Source: Lentimicrobiaceae bacterium (GTDB taxonomy: Bacteria > Bacteroidota > Bacteroidia > Bacteroidales > WCHB1-69). Taken from it: a stretch of 13,414 bases of DNA. Location: positions 1-13,414 of the forward strand of contig WQWP01000060.1 in assembly GCA_009787485.1 (NCBI GenBank), read 5' to 3'. Of the stretch, positions 6,547 to 12,436 are shown in pieces; the stretch's first letter is position 1, and each line of letters starts with the position of its first letter. A model generated the notes under the pieces. It worked only from the letters and a program-made list of their open reading frames with translations, did no database searches and was not told the DNA's origin. Position numbers and translations under genes: made by a program.

Positions 6547-6942
6547 ATGATGAAAAAAGGGGTATTGAAAGAGAAAAGTTTTAAGTTTGCTGTAAGGGTA
6601 GTAAATCTTTACAAGTATTTATGTGAAGAAAAGAAAGAGTTTATTTTGTCAAAACAGGTTTTGCGAAGTGGTACATCGGTTGGTGCAATGGTGCGAGAAG
6701 CAGAACATTCGGAAAGCATAGCCGATTTTATTCATAAAATGGCTATCGCACAAAAAGAAATAAACGAAACCATATATTGGCTCGAATTAATGATGGAAAC
6801 CGAATATATTTCAACCAAAGAATTTGAAAATATCAATACCAACGCAATAGAAATCATCAAAATGATAACCTCCTCAATCAAAACCGCCAAATCCAACCGC
6901 CCTCCCCCCACTACCCACTACCCACTAATCACTACCCACTAA
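6547..6942 (+). CDS. Four-helix-bundle protein of the S23 / 23S rRNA intervening-sequence family
   Basis: 131 residues from the ATG at 6547 (a second ATG follows at 6550). A GTG at 6517 lies inside the heptad array and would add YILE-type filler, so it is rejected. Family signatures: VLKEKSFKFAVRVVNLYKYL (6-25), the conserved LRSGTSVGAMVREAEHSES (39-57), FIHKMAIAQKEINETIYWLELM (61-82) and a last helix to IKTAKSN (111-117). This family was found as the ORF inside 23S rRNA intervening sequences of Leptospira and Coxiella and is related to Avd, the accessory protein of diversity-generating retroelements. It is a small pentamer-forming, basic-faced helical bundle with no known enzyme activity. 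The final ~14 residues (PPPTTHYPLITTH) are a translation of the CCACTAA array. No reverse transcriptase or rRNA is nearby. Confidence 0.9.
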   Translation: MMKKGVLKEKSFKFAVRVVNLYKYLCEEKKEFILSKQVLRSGTSVGAMVREAEHSESIADFIHKMAIAQKEINETIYWLELMMETEYISTKEFENINTNAIEIIKMITSSIKTAKSNRPPPTTHYPLITTH

Positions 6943-7059
6943 CCACTAACCACTAACCACTAATCACTAACCACTAACCACTAACCACTAATCACTAACC
7001 ACTAATCACTAACCACTAATCACTAACCACTAACCACTAACCACTAACCACTAATCACT
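6907..7059. repeat. Heptad array CCACTAA/TCACTAA, about 22 units
   Basis: A 7-bp tandem array in which the first units end in C instead of A (CCACTAC), so the four-helix-bundle frame reads through them before meeting TAA at 6940-6942. The last unit abuts the next gene's start codon (TCACTATG). It is inverted relative to the array at 6403-6523. Confidence 0.95.
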
Positions 7060-7545
7060 ATGAAAAGAAAAATCCACAACGCCTACGCCGACATCGCCGA
7101 CTACCACTGTTTCGGCTGCTCGCCCACCAACCCCATTGGGCTAAAACTCAATTTCTGGGAAGAAGAAGAATGGGTTTACGCCAAATGGACACCGGATAAA
7201 TGGTACGAAGGCTACCTCAACATGCTGCACGGAGGCATACAAGCCACACTGTTAGATGAGATTGCTGATTGGGTGCTCATTGTAAAATTAGGCACCAGCG
7301 GGGTTACCAAAAATTTGAATATCACTTATTTGAAACCTGTTTTTATGAATCAGGGGGAGATTACCATTCGCGCAAAATTGGTTATTCAAGATGGAAATTC
7401 TGCTATTACATACGCCGAGTTGATGGATAAAGATGGGGTATTGCGCTCGCATGCTGAGATTGAGTATTTTGTGTTTCCACAGGAGGTTGCCAAACAGAAG
7501 TACAACTTTCCGGAGGCGGAAGCGTTTTTTAGAATTGAGAATTGA
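7060..7545 (+). CDS. PaaI-family hotdog-fold thioesterase
   Basis: 161 residues. The hotdog signature is LNMLHGGIQATLLDEIADWVL (53-73), with H57-G58-G59 and the acidic pair D66-E67 in the central helix, followed by the strands KNLNITYLKPVFMNQGEITIRAKLV (84-108) and a closing strand at LRSHAEIEYFVF (128-139). Such enzymes hydrolyse acyl-CoA or related thioesters in the cytosol; the substrate cannot be told. An N-terminal CFGCSPTNPIGLKL motif (17-30) is typical of a subgroup of these thioesterases and may bind a metal or the substrate. Both ends are set by repeats: the ATG abuts a CCACTAA array and the stop TGA (7543-7545) lies in an AGAATTG array, the final residues Arg-Ile-Glu-Asn being array-coded. 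Confidence 0.87.
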   Translation: MKRKIHNAYADIADYHCFGCSPTNPIGLKLNFWEEEEWVYAKWTPDKWYEGYLNMLHGGIQATLLDEIADWVLIVKLGTSGVTKNLNITYLKPVFMNQGEITIRAKLVIQDGNSAITYAELMDKDGVLRSHAEIEYFVFPQEVAKQKYNFPEAEAFFRIEN

Positions 7546-7719
7546 GAATTAAGAATTAAGAATTGAGAATTAAGAATTGAGAATTAAGAATTAAAAGAAT
7601 ATTGAACCTTAACCCCATTAACCCCATTAACCACTAACCACTAACCACTAACCACTAATCACTAACCACTAATCACTAACCACTAACCACTAACCACTAA
7701 CCACTAACCACTAACCACT
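7531..7719. repeat. Composite heptad array: AGAATTR units then CCACTAA/TCACTAA units
   Basis: Nine AGAATTG/AGAATTA units (7531-7593), a linker AAAGAATATTGAACC, two copies of TTAACCCCA (about 7609-7626), then about 13 CCACTAA/TCACTAA units to 7719. It has the same two-part order and orientation as 3367-3433 and the same CACTATTATG junction with the next start codon, but higher copy numbers. It contains the thioesterase stop codon and fills the whole gap to the yjbQ-like gene. Confidence 0.92.
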
Positions 7720-7722
7720 ATT

Positions 7723-8139
7723 ATGAAATCATACAGAAAGGAACTCCACTTCAACTTTCCCACTCGCAGGGGGTTGAGAAATATTACGCGAGATGTGCAG
7801 CAAGCTATAAATGAAAGCGGCATTAAAGAAGGCTTGGTATTGGTAAACGCCCTGCATATTACTGCCAGCGTGTTTATTAACGATGATGAATCGGGTTTGC
7901 ACCACGATTATGAAGTGTGGTTGGAAAAATTGGCGCCCGAGAAACCGTATAGCCAATATCAACACAATGGTTTTGAGGATAATGCTGATGCACACCTGAA
8001 ACGCACGATCATGGGGCGCGAGGTGGTGTGCGCCATCACTAATGGAAAACTTGATTTTGGGACTTGGGAGCAGATTTTCTATTTTGAGTTTGATGGGAAA
8101 CGGAGTAAAAGGGCGTTAATTAAAATTATTGGGGAATAA
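7723..8139 (+). CDS. yjbQ: YjbQ / UPF0047 family protein (secondary thiamine-phosphate synthase)
   Basis: 138 residues, full length for the family. Recognisable blocks: GLVLVNALHITASVFINDDESGLHHDYE (37-64) with the conserved His45 and Asn-Asp-Asp-Glu cluster, DNADAHLKRTIMGREVVCAITNGKLDFGTWEQIFYFEFDG (86-125) with a conserved His91, and the RSKR end. The family has a low level of thiamine-phosphate synthase activity in vitro and has been named on that basis; its physiological role is uncertain. Cytosolic, no signal peptide. Its start codon follows a heptad array by 3 nt, with no Shine-Dalgarno sequence. No thiamine genes are nearby, so context does not support a thiamine role. Confidence 0.9.
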   Translation: MKSYRKELHFNFPTRRGLRNITRDVQQAINESGIKEGLVLVNALHITASVFINDDESGLHHDYEVWLEKLAPEKPYSQYQHNGFEDNADAHLKRTIMGREVVCAITNGKLDFGTWEQIFYFEFDGKRSKRALIKIIGE

Positions 8140-8140
8140 A

Positions 8141-8189
8141 AGGGAGAAGGGAGAAAAGGAGAAGGGAGAAAAGGAGAAAAGGAGGAAGA
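8141..8189. repeat. 15-bp G/A-rich tandem repeat (GGAGAAGGGAGAAAA)
   Basis: The unit GGAGAAGGGAGAAAA is present twice in full, followed by shortened units (GGAGAAAA, GGAGG), immediately after the yjbQ stop codon. The same 15-bp unit in reverse complement occurs in frame inside truB at 12243-12297. Confidence 0.85.
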
Positions 8190-8193
8190 AATT

Positions 8194-8253
8194 CCTTCTC
8201 CTCTTTGAGGAGAAGGTGGCAGACAGCGGCTTGCCGCTGGATGACGGAAGAGG
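8194..8253. repeat. REP-like element with two strong hairpins
   Basis: CCTTCTCCTC-TTT-GAGGAGAAGG (8194-8216, 10-bp stem) is followed after a few bases by CAGCGGC-TT-GCCGCTG (8224-8239), then ATGACGGAAGAGGTGATA. Paired-hairpin intergenic elements of this style are common in this phylum, but only one copy is in the window, so classification as a dispersed repeat is from recollection of similar sequences. The first hairpin could attenuate or terminate transcription entering the adaptor gene. Confidence 0.55.
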
Positions 8254-8288
8254 TGATATATTAAAAAACAAAAATTAAAAAAATCAAT

Positions 8289-9320
8289 ATGAAAAAAACA
8301 ACACTAAGGGTACTAACCCTCATCTTATTGGCAGCAACGCTTACCGCATGCAACCTAAAGAAAGAAACCGAAAACTCACAGCAAGCAACTCAAAACGAGG
8401 CAATTACAATCAGAGTAGCCCAGGTACACGAACAAGCCGTATCCCAACTTTTTGAGTACACCGCTGTAGTGCGCGCCGAAGCTATCAACAACATTGCACC
8501 CACCGCCCCTCCCGGAAGAATTGACAAAATCTTTGTAGAAGTAGGCGACTTCGTTGATGCCGGACAAAAATTAGTGCAAATGGATGCTGTTCAACTGCGC
8601 CAGGCTCAAACTCAGTTAGATTATTTGAAAGAAAATTTTAATCGATTGGATGAATTGTACAAAGTGGGCGGCGTTTCAAAAGCGGATTGGGATAACTTGA
8701 AAACGCAATTGGATGTAGCACAAAATACGTACAATTACTTATCCGAAAACACGCAATTGATGAGCCCCATTAGCGGCGTGGTTACCATGCGCAATTACGA
8801 TAGCGGCGATATCTACACCGGAAACCCAATCTTGCAAATCCAACAAATCCGTCCGGTAAAACTGTTAATTAATGTTTCTGAAAGTCAATACAATGACATT
8901 AAAAAAGGGATGGAAGCCAAGATTAGAATTGACATTTTGGGTAATGAAGAGATTACCGGTCGTGTAAGTTTGATTTATCCTACGTTGGATGCGCGCACCC
9001 ACACGTTTCCCGTGGAAATTACCATTCCGAATGCCAATGCCAAAGTGCGCCCCGGCATGTACGCCCGCGCCATGTTCAACTTGGGCAACCGCAACAATGT
9101 GGTGGTGCCCGATAACGCCATTGTAAAGCAGCCCGGCAGCGGCGACCGCTACGTGTTTGTTTTGAACGATGATAACACCGTTTCTTATGTAAAAGTAGTG
9201 CTCGGCAGAAGGTTAGATGCCAATTACGAAGTGCTTTCCGGGCTTAATAGCGGCGACAAAGTGGCGGTTACTTCGTTGACGAAGTTGAAAGATGGGACGA
9301 GTGTGCAGGTGGTAGAATAA
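8289..9320 (+). CDS. RND efflux periplasmic adaptor (membrane fusion lipoprotein)
   Basis: 343 residues, typical for an RND-type adaptor. The N-terminus is a lipoprotein signal with lipobox LTAC (C21). Then come the adaptor domains in order: the first beta-barrel/lipoyl half NIAPTAPPGRIDKIFVEVGDFVDAGQKLVQMD (around 67-98), a short coiled-coil hairpin (about 99-155: LRQAQTQLDYLKENFNRLDEL ... LDVAQNTYNYL), the second lipoyl half LMSPISGVVTMRNYDSGDIYTG (about 157-178), a beta-barrel, and the membrane-proximal domain to LKDGTSVQVVE. It would link an inner-membrane RND pump to a TolC channel, probably the one at 5089. The expected RND pump does not follow: a hairpin and an opposing gene come next. 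Copies of repeats separate it from its neighbours. Confidence 0.93.
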   Translation: MKKTTLRVLTLILLAATLTACNLKKETENSQQATQNEAITIRVAQVHEQAVSQLFEYTAVVRAEAINNIAPTAPPGRIDKIFVEVGDFVDAGQKLVQMDAVQLRQAQTQLDYLKENFNRLDELYKVGGVSKADWDNLKTQLDVAQNTYNYLSENTQLMSPISGVVTMRNYDSGDIYTGNPILQIQQIRPVKLLINVSESQYNDIKKGMEAKIRIDILGNEEITGRVSLIYPTLDARTHTFPVEITIPNANAKVRPGMYARAMFNLGNRNNVVVPDNAIVKQPGSGDRYVFVLNDDNTVSYVKVVLGRRLDANYEVLSGLNSGDKVAVTSLTKLKDGTSVQVVE

Positions 9321-9325
9321 TAGTT

Positions 9326-9387
9326 TCTCGCAAAGACGCGAAGGCGCAAAGAGAAAAAAAACTTTGCGCCTTTGCGCCTTTGCGAGA
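9326..9387. repeat. CGCAAAG hairpin repeat, copy A3; probable bidirectional terminator
   Basis: Arms 9326-9351 and 9362-9387 pair around a 10-nt A-rich loop, with the same CGCAAAG-unit structure as copies at 1862 and 2663. It lies between the convergent 3' ends of the adaptor gene and the small membrane protein gene, 6 nt after the adaptor stop codon. Confidence 0.88.
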
Positions 9388-9389
9388 TC

Positions 9390-9644
9390 CTAATACAAAA
9401 ACTTCCACCCCAAAAACCCCAACACAAATATAATAAACGCCAGCCAAATCACCACACGCATATTGCTCGTTGCGCTCTTTCGGCTGCTGTAGCGCCTTCT
9501 TTCCCAATTCGTTCTTAGTTTGTCTCCAAATTTATTGGGGTCAAAATTTTCAGCAGTAGTGGGCTGTTCATCTTCAGGCGTAAAAACCTGAGCCTTATAA
9601 TTATATTTCCGTGACTCTGAGCGTTGTAAAAAGGAGAAATTCAT
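9390..9644 (-). CDS. Small single-pass membrane protein, conserved-hypothetical type
   Basis: 84 residues. The N-terminal half is soluble and polar with a SRKYNYKAQVFTPEDEQ segment, followed by a basic RTNWERRRYSSRK stretch (44-56) and one C-terminal membrane helix (about 63-82, MRVVIWLAFIIFVLGFLGWKF). The layout, aromatic-basic motif, F-x-P-E/D, basic stretch, then terminal helix, is like a small uncharacterised protein I recall from many Bacteroidota genomes. The basic stretch before the helix predicts a cytosolic N-terminus. A perfect -7 box TACTTTTG lies at 9664-9671, supporting real expression and this start. The gene has no clear operon partner; the truncated phosphoesterase lies upstream on the same strand. 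Confidence 0.68.
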   Translation of the reverse strand: MNFSFLQRSESRKYNYKAQVFTPEDEQPTTAENFDPNKFGDKLRTNWERRRYSSRKSATSNMRVVIWLAFIIFVLGFLGWKFLY

Positions 9645-9663
9645 AATGGTAAAATTTGAAATG

Positions 9664-9671
9664 CAAAAGTA
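9664..9671 (-). promoter_or_regulatory. -7 promoter element for the small membrane protein
   Basis: The reverse strand reads TACTTTTG (then C), an exact TAnnTTTG match, 19 nt before the ATG at 9644. No -33 TTG at the expected distance. Confidence 0.42.
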
Positions 9672-9701
9672 TATAAATAGTGATAAGATTCAGTAATAAT
9701 T

Positions 9702-9944
9702 TTAAATATCCAACAAAACAGGTTCATTTACAAGCTCATACATTTCGTTCACTATAACAGCATTCACAAAAGTGGTTTCTTGCAATTTCTTTATGCCGTG
9801 AACTGCATGAATATGTCCAAAAAGATGATGACGAGGTTTTATCCGTTCAATGGCTCGCAGTAAATCGGGGCAACCATAATGGATGTTATCATCGAAATCC
9901 AAAATGCCGTTGTTGTGGGTGTCGGAAAGGTGGAGTATGCGCAT
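9702..9944 (-). pseudogene. Metallophosphoesterase with a large in-frame internal deletion
   Basis: The 80-residue product joins the first and last parts of a calcineurin-like phosphoesterase domain. MRILHLSDTH (1-10) is motif I with the D-x-H metal ligands. GILDFDDNIHYGCPDLLRAIERIKPRHHLFGHIHAVHGI (13-51) carries the last motif, GHIH, and TTFVNAVIVNEMYELVNEPVLLDI is a normal family ending. Full-length relatives I recall are about 200 residues, so roughly 110-120 residues carrying the GD and GNH(D/E) motifs and other metal ligands are missing. The join falls near 9911-9917, right after the first His. The active site cannot be complete, so this is probably a decaying gene, though the reading frame has stayed intact. 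A small functional protein is possible but unlikely. Confidence 0.8.
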
Positions 9945-9960
9945 GGATTATATTTTCCTT

Positions 9961-10235
9961 TTATTTCTTTATTATATATCTTTTTCCTAAATAATTCGCC
10001 CATTTTTCAAACTCATTATCTCCTATTTTTTTGGCTTTCTCCCTGCATATTTCAATAAAGTATTCATAAGTAACAAGTCCAAATTTATTATCTTGATTAT
10101 CATTTAACATGTCAAGATATTCTTTTCCTGTGTTTTTTGATTTTAAAAAAACTATTATATATAGACGAAAATCAAGAGAAAAACTACACAGGATTTCTGA
10201 CGAATTAACAATTTTTAAGAAATGAAGTTTGAAAA
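9961..10235 (-). pseudogene. Orphan coding remnant, start missing
   Basis: One reverse-strand frame is open from 9961 (TAA at 9961-9963) back to a stop just beyond 10281, about 107 codons, overlapping the end of the ATPase gene. The only ATG is at 10110, giving a 49-residue C-terminal part: MLNDNQDNKFGLVTYEYFIE then ICREKAKKIGDNEFEKWANY and LGKRYIIKK. The residues before it (LHFLKIVNSSEILCSFSLDF, LYIIVFLKSKNTGKEYLD) also look like genuine protein. This suggests the 3' part of a gene whose 5' end was lost when it came to abut the ATPase gene. I do not recognise the family. The 49-residue ORF alone could also be a real small protein. This entry covers the 290 bases between the phosphoesterase remnant and the ATPase. 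Confidence 0.45.
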
Positions 10236-11546
10236 CTACTTCGCCAAATTCCCTATCGCATACAACGGATAAACCTTTATTTTATCGTATTGTGCAAAAT
10301 TCTCAAGCGAGGTGCGCACGCCGTATTCTGATTGTTTTTCCTTGAGAAACAGGTTCATACTTTGCATTTTGCCGCTTGTTCCTGATTTTACTTCAATGGG
10401 GATGACTTTTTCTTTTTTTTGGATAACGAAGTCCACCTCAGCACAACTTTTTTTCGATTCTCGATGCCAGTAAAAAAGTTGTAGTTGATCGTATGAAGGT
10501 GAAGATTTTAAAAGTTCCAAGCCCACCATTTGTTCCGCAAGAGATCCTTTATTTACAAGCGAGAAATTATCACTGAAAAGAATATCTGAAAGTTGTAATT
10601 TTAACAATCTTTGAAAGATGCCGGTGTCGAACAGCATAAATTTTTGTTTTTTATAATTTACTTGTGCACCCAAAGGTATTCCGTCTGCCGATGTGTGTAC
10701 TACTGAAATTACCAAACCCGCTTTTTCTAACAAACTTATACTTTCCTTAACTTGTCGAATATTATATTGTTCTACTTTAGAGTAATTAAACTTACTGCCT
10801 GCCTGATCTACAATTGCCCTAAATGCTGTTGAAATTCTCATTTCAGGAACTCGTTTTTTATATTTTGAAAAATCTGTTTTTAAACTATCTACTAAATCAT
10901 TAAGTATATTTTGACAGGCAAGAATATCTTGTTTTTCAATAAATTTTGAAACAACTGCCGGCATTCCACCAATAACTAAGAATTGCTTTAATAGTTCTAC
11001 AGCCTTTTGGTGAAAGGTGGGAAATAAAGGTTTTTCGGGAGTAGATTTGCATATTTCGTTCCATAAGAGCATTTCGCCACACGCATTCATAAATTCGGAA
11101 AATGAAAAGGGATACATATAGATAGATCGAATTCTTCCAACGCCGAAAGAGGGCAGTTCTTCCAATGCAAACTCCAAAAGTGAACCTGCTGCAACCACAT
11201 GCAATTCAGGGTAATCTTCATAGAAAAAACGTAAGGCAGATATAGCGCGCGGACATGCTTGTATTTCATCAAAAAAGAGCAAAGTTTTGCCGGGAATAAT
11301 TGGTTTATTCAGTTGTACAGAGAGTTTTACACAAATTTCTTGAGGTATCAAATCAGAATCAAAAAAAACATGTACCATTGTATCTCTTTCGAAATTAACT
11401 TCAACAAAATGCTCGAAATTTTCTGCCAATTTTCTCACAGAAGAAGATTTCCCTACCTGCCTTGCACCACGAATCAAAAGAGATTTGTGATCTCGTTCTT
11501 TACTCCAATCTAATAATTCACTGTCTATCAATCTTTTTATATACAT
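10236..11546 (-). CDS. ATPase with AAA_14 domain and C-terminal DUF4143
   Basis: 436 residues from the ATG at 11546, where the family's usual MYIKRLID start lies. An ATG at 11594 would add 16 residues and is closer to the promoter box, so it remains possible. Walker A is GARQVGKSS (27-35), Walker B LLFFDEIQACP (89-99), and the sensor-like strand is HVVAAGSLLEF (116-126). The C-terminal DUF4143 part has a PD-(D/E)xK-like pattern: AEVDFVIQKKEKVIPIEVKSGT, with E370/D372, E385 and K387. The family is abundant in Bacteroidota and archaea; its job is unproven, with links to mobile DNA or defence suggested but not shown. All key motifs are intact, so it is probably functional. It appears to stand alone, with its own -7 box, next to a gene remnant, consistent with an accessory gene that moved in. 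Confidence 0.9.
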   Translation of the reverse strand: MYIKRLIDSELLDWSKERDHKSLLIRGARQVGKSSSVRKLAENFEHFVEVNFERDTMVHVFFDSDLIPQEICVKLSVQLNKPIIPGKTLLFFDEIQACPRAISALRFFYEDYPELHVVAAGSLLEFALEELPSFGVGRIRSIYMYPFSFSEFMNACGEMLLWNEICKSTPEKPLFPTFHQKAVELLKQFLVIGGMPAVVSKFIEKQDILACQNILNDLVDSLKTDFSKYKKRVPEMRISTAFRAIVDQAGSKFNYSKVEQYNIRQVKESISLLEKAGLVISVVHTSADGIPLGAQVNYKKQKFMLFDTGIFQRLLKLQLSDILFSDNFSLVNKGSLAEQMVGLELLKSSPSYDQLQLFYWHRESKKSCAEVDFVIQKKEKVIPIEVKSGTSGKMQSMNLFLKEKQSEYGVRTSLENFAQYDKIKVYPLYAIGNLAK

Positions 11547-11630
11547 ATTTGTCGTTTTTTCGTATCGAATAATTTGTGTTTTTGCAGGAAACACCGACCA
11601 AGTTTGAGCATATTTTGCAGTTTTTTCGGG

Positions 11631-11639
11631 GCAAAGATA
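11631..11639 (-). promoter_or_regulatory. -7 promoter element for the DUF4143 ATPase
   Basis: The reverse strand reads TATCTTTGC followed by CCC, an exact TAnnTTTG match with the trailing GC common in this phylum. A TTG lies at 11665-11667 on the same strand, slightly farther upstream than the usual spacing. Confidence 0.45.
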
Positions 11640-11689
11640 ATATTTTTTCGATATAAGAATATATCAACCAAAAAACAGCGCTTTTAGAA

Positions 11690-12436
11690 TCACACTAAAA
11701 CCACACCTATAGCCTCCTCCACCTTAAACTCCCCCACCCGTGTTCTCCGCAGCACCGTTAAATGCGCGCCGCTCTCTAACTTCTGCCCAAAATCGCGCGC
11801 TATAGAACGAATGTAAGTACCTTTAGAACAAACAATTCTAAAATCAACCTCCGGAAGTGCAATTCTTGTAATTTCAAACTCGGAAATGGTAACTTTTTTG
11901 GGTTTTATTTCGGGCTCTTTGCCTTCCCGCGCCAACAGATACGCCCGTTTGCCATTTACCTTAACAGCAGAAAAGTGCGGAGGAACCTGATCTTGCTCGC
12001 CCACAAAAGATTGCGCTGTCCGGTAAATTTTTTCTTCGGTAATGTGCTCAACCGGAAACGTTTCATCTACAGGCTTTTCTAAGTCAAAGCTGGGAGTGGT
12101 GGCGCCCAACATAAAAGTACCGGTATATTCTTTTTCCTGAGCTTGGTATTGATCAATTTTTTTGGTAAACGAGCCCACACAGATAATCATTACGCCGGTA
12201 GCCAACGGATCTAACGTCCCCGCATGCCCCACCTTTACCTTCTTCCTTTTCTCCTTTTCTCCCTTCTCCTTTTCTCCCTTCTCCTTTTCTCCCCTTCGAA
12301 TATACCCTTTCACTTTTTCCACCAAATCAAACGATGTACATTGGTACGGTTTATCAAAAACCAACAAATCGCCTTCCAAATTGATATTAAGTTCAGGCAA
12401 TTCAAACCGCGCCTGGTGGATCATTTTTTTTACCAT
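11690..12436 (-). CDS. truB: tRNA pseudouridine-55 synthase
   Basis: 248 residues. TruB makes pseudouridine 55 in the T-loop of tRNAs. Signatures: LLVFDKPYQCTSFDLVEKVKGYIRR (24-48), KVGHAGTLDPLATGVMIICVG (68-88) with catalytic Asp76, YTGTFMLGATTPSFDLE (104-120), PPHFSAVKVNGKRAYLLAR (152-170) and KGTYIRSIARDFG (205-217). The N-terminus overlaps the uppP stop by 7 bp (ATGGTAA), so translation is probably coupled. An internal ATG at residue 5 is an alternative start. Odd feature: between the RR of the first block and KVGHAGTLDP lies a GEKEK triplication (residues 49-63) plus extra Lys/Arg, absent from normal TruB. It is the translation of a 15-bp G/A-rich repeat also found between genes at 8141. 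It precedes the catalytic loop region but keeps frame and all motifs, so activity is likely kept. Confidence 0.95.
   Translation of the reverse strand: MVKKMIHQARFELPELNINLEGDLLVFDKPYQCTSFDLVEKVKGYIRRGEKEKGEKEKGEKEKRKKVKVGHAGTLDPLATGVMIICVGSFTKKIDQYQAQEKEYTGTFMLGATTPSFDLEKPVDETFPVEHITEEKIYRTAQSFVGEQDQVPPHFSAVKVNGKRAYLLAREGKEPEIKPKKVTISEFEITRIALPEVDFRIVCSKGTYIRSIARDFGQKLESGAHLTVLRRTRVGEFKVEEAIGVVLV
12243..12297. repeat. 15-bp tandem repeat inside truB
   Basis: The plus strand shows TTCTCCTTTTCTCCC about three times, the reverse complement of the unit at 8141-8189. In truB it encodes GEKEK three times (residues 49-63). Confidence 0.88.

Noticed and set aside
6547..6942. Diversity-generating retroelement, because the S23 family resembles Avd
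   Set aside because: No reverse transcriptase, template repeat or variable repeat is visible in the surrounding sequence.
6403..7719. Heptad arrays as a CRISPR array
   Set aside because: There are no unique spacers; the units are contiguous 7-mers with only a few base variants.
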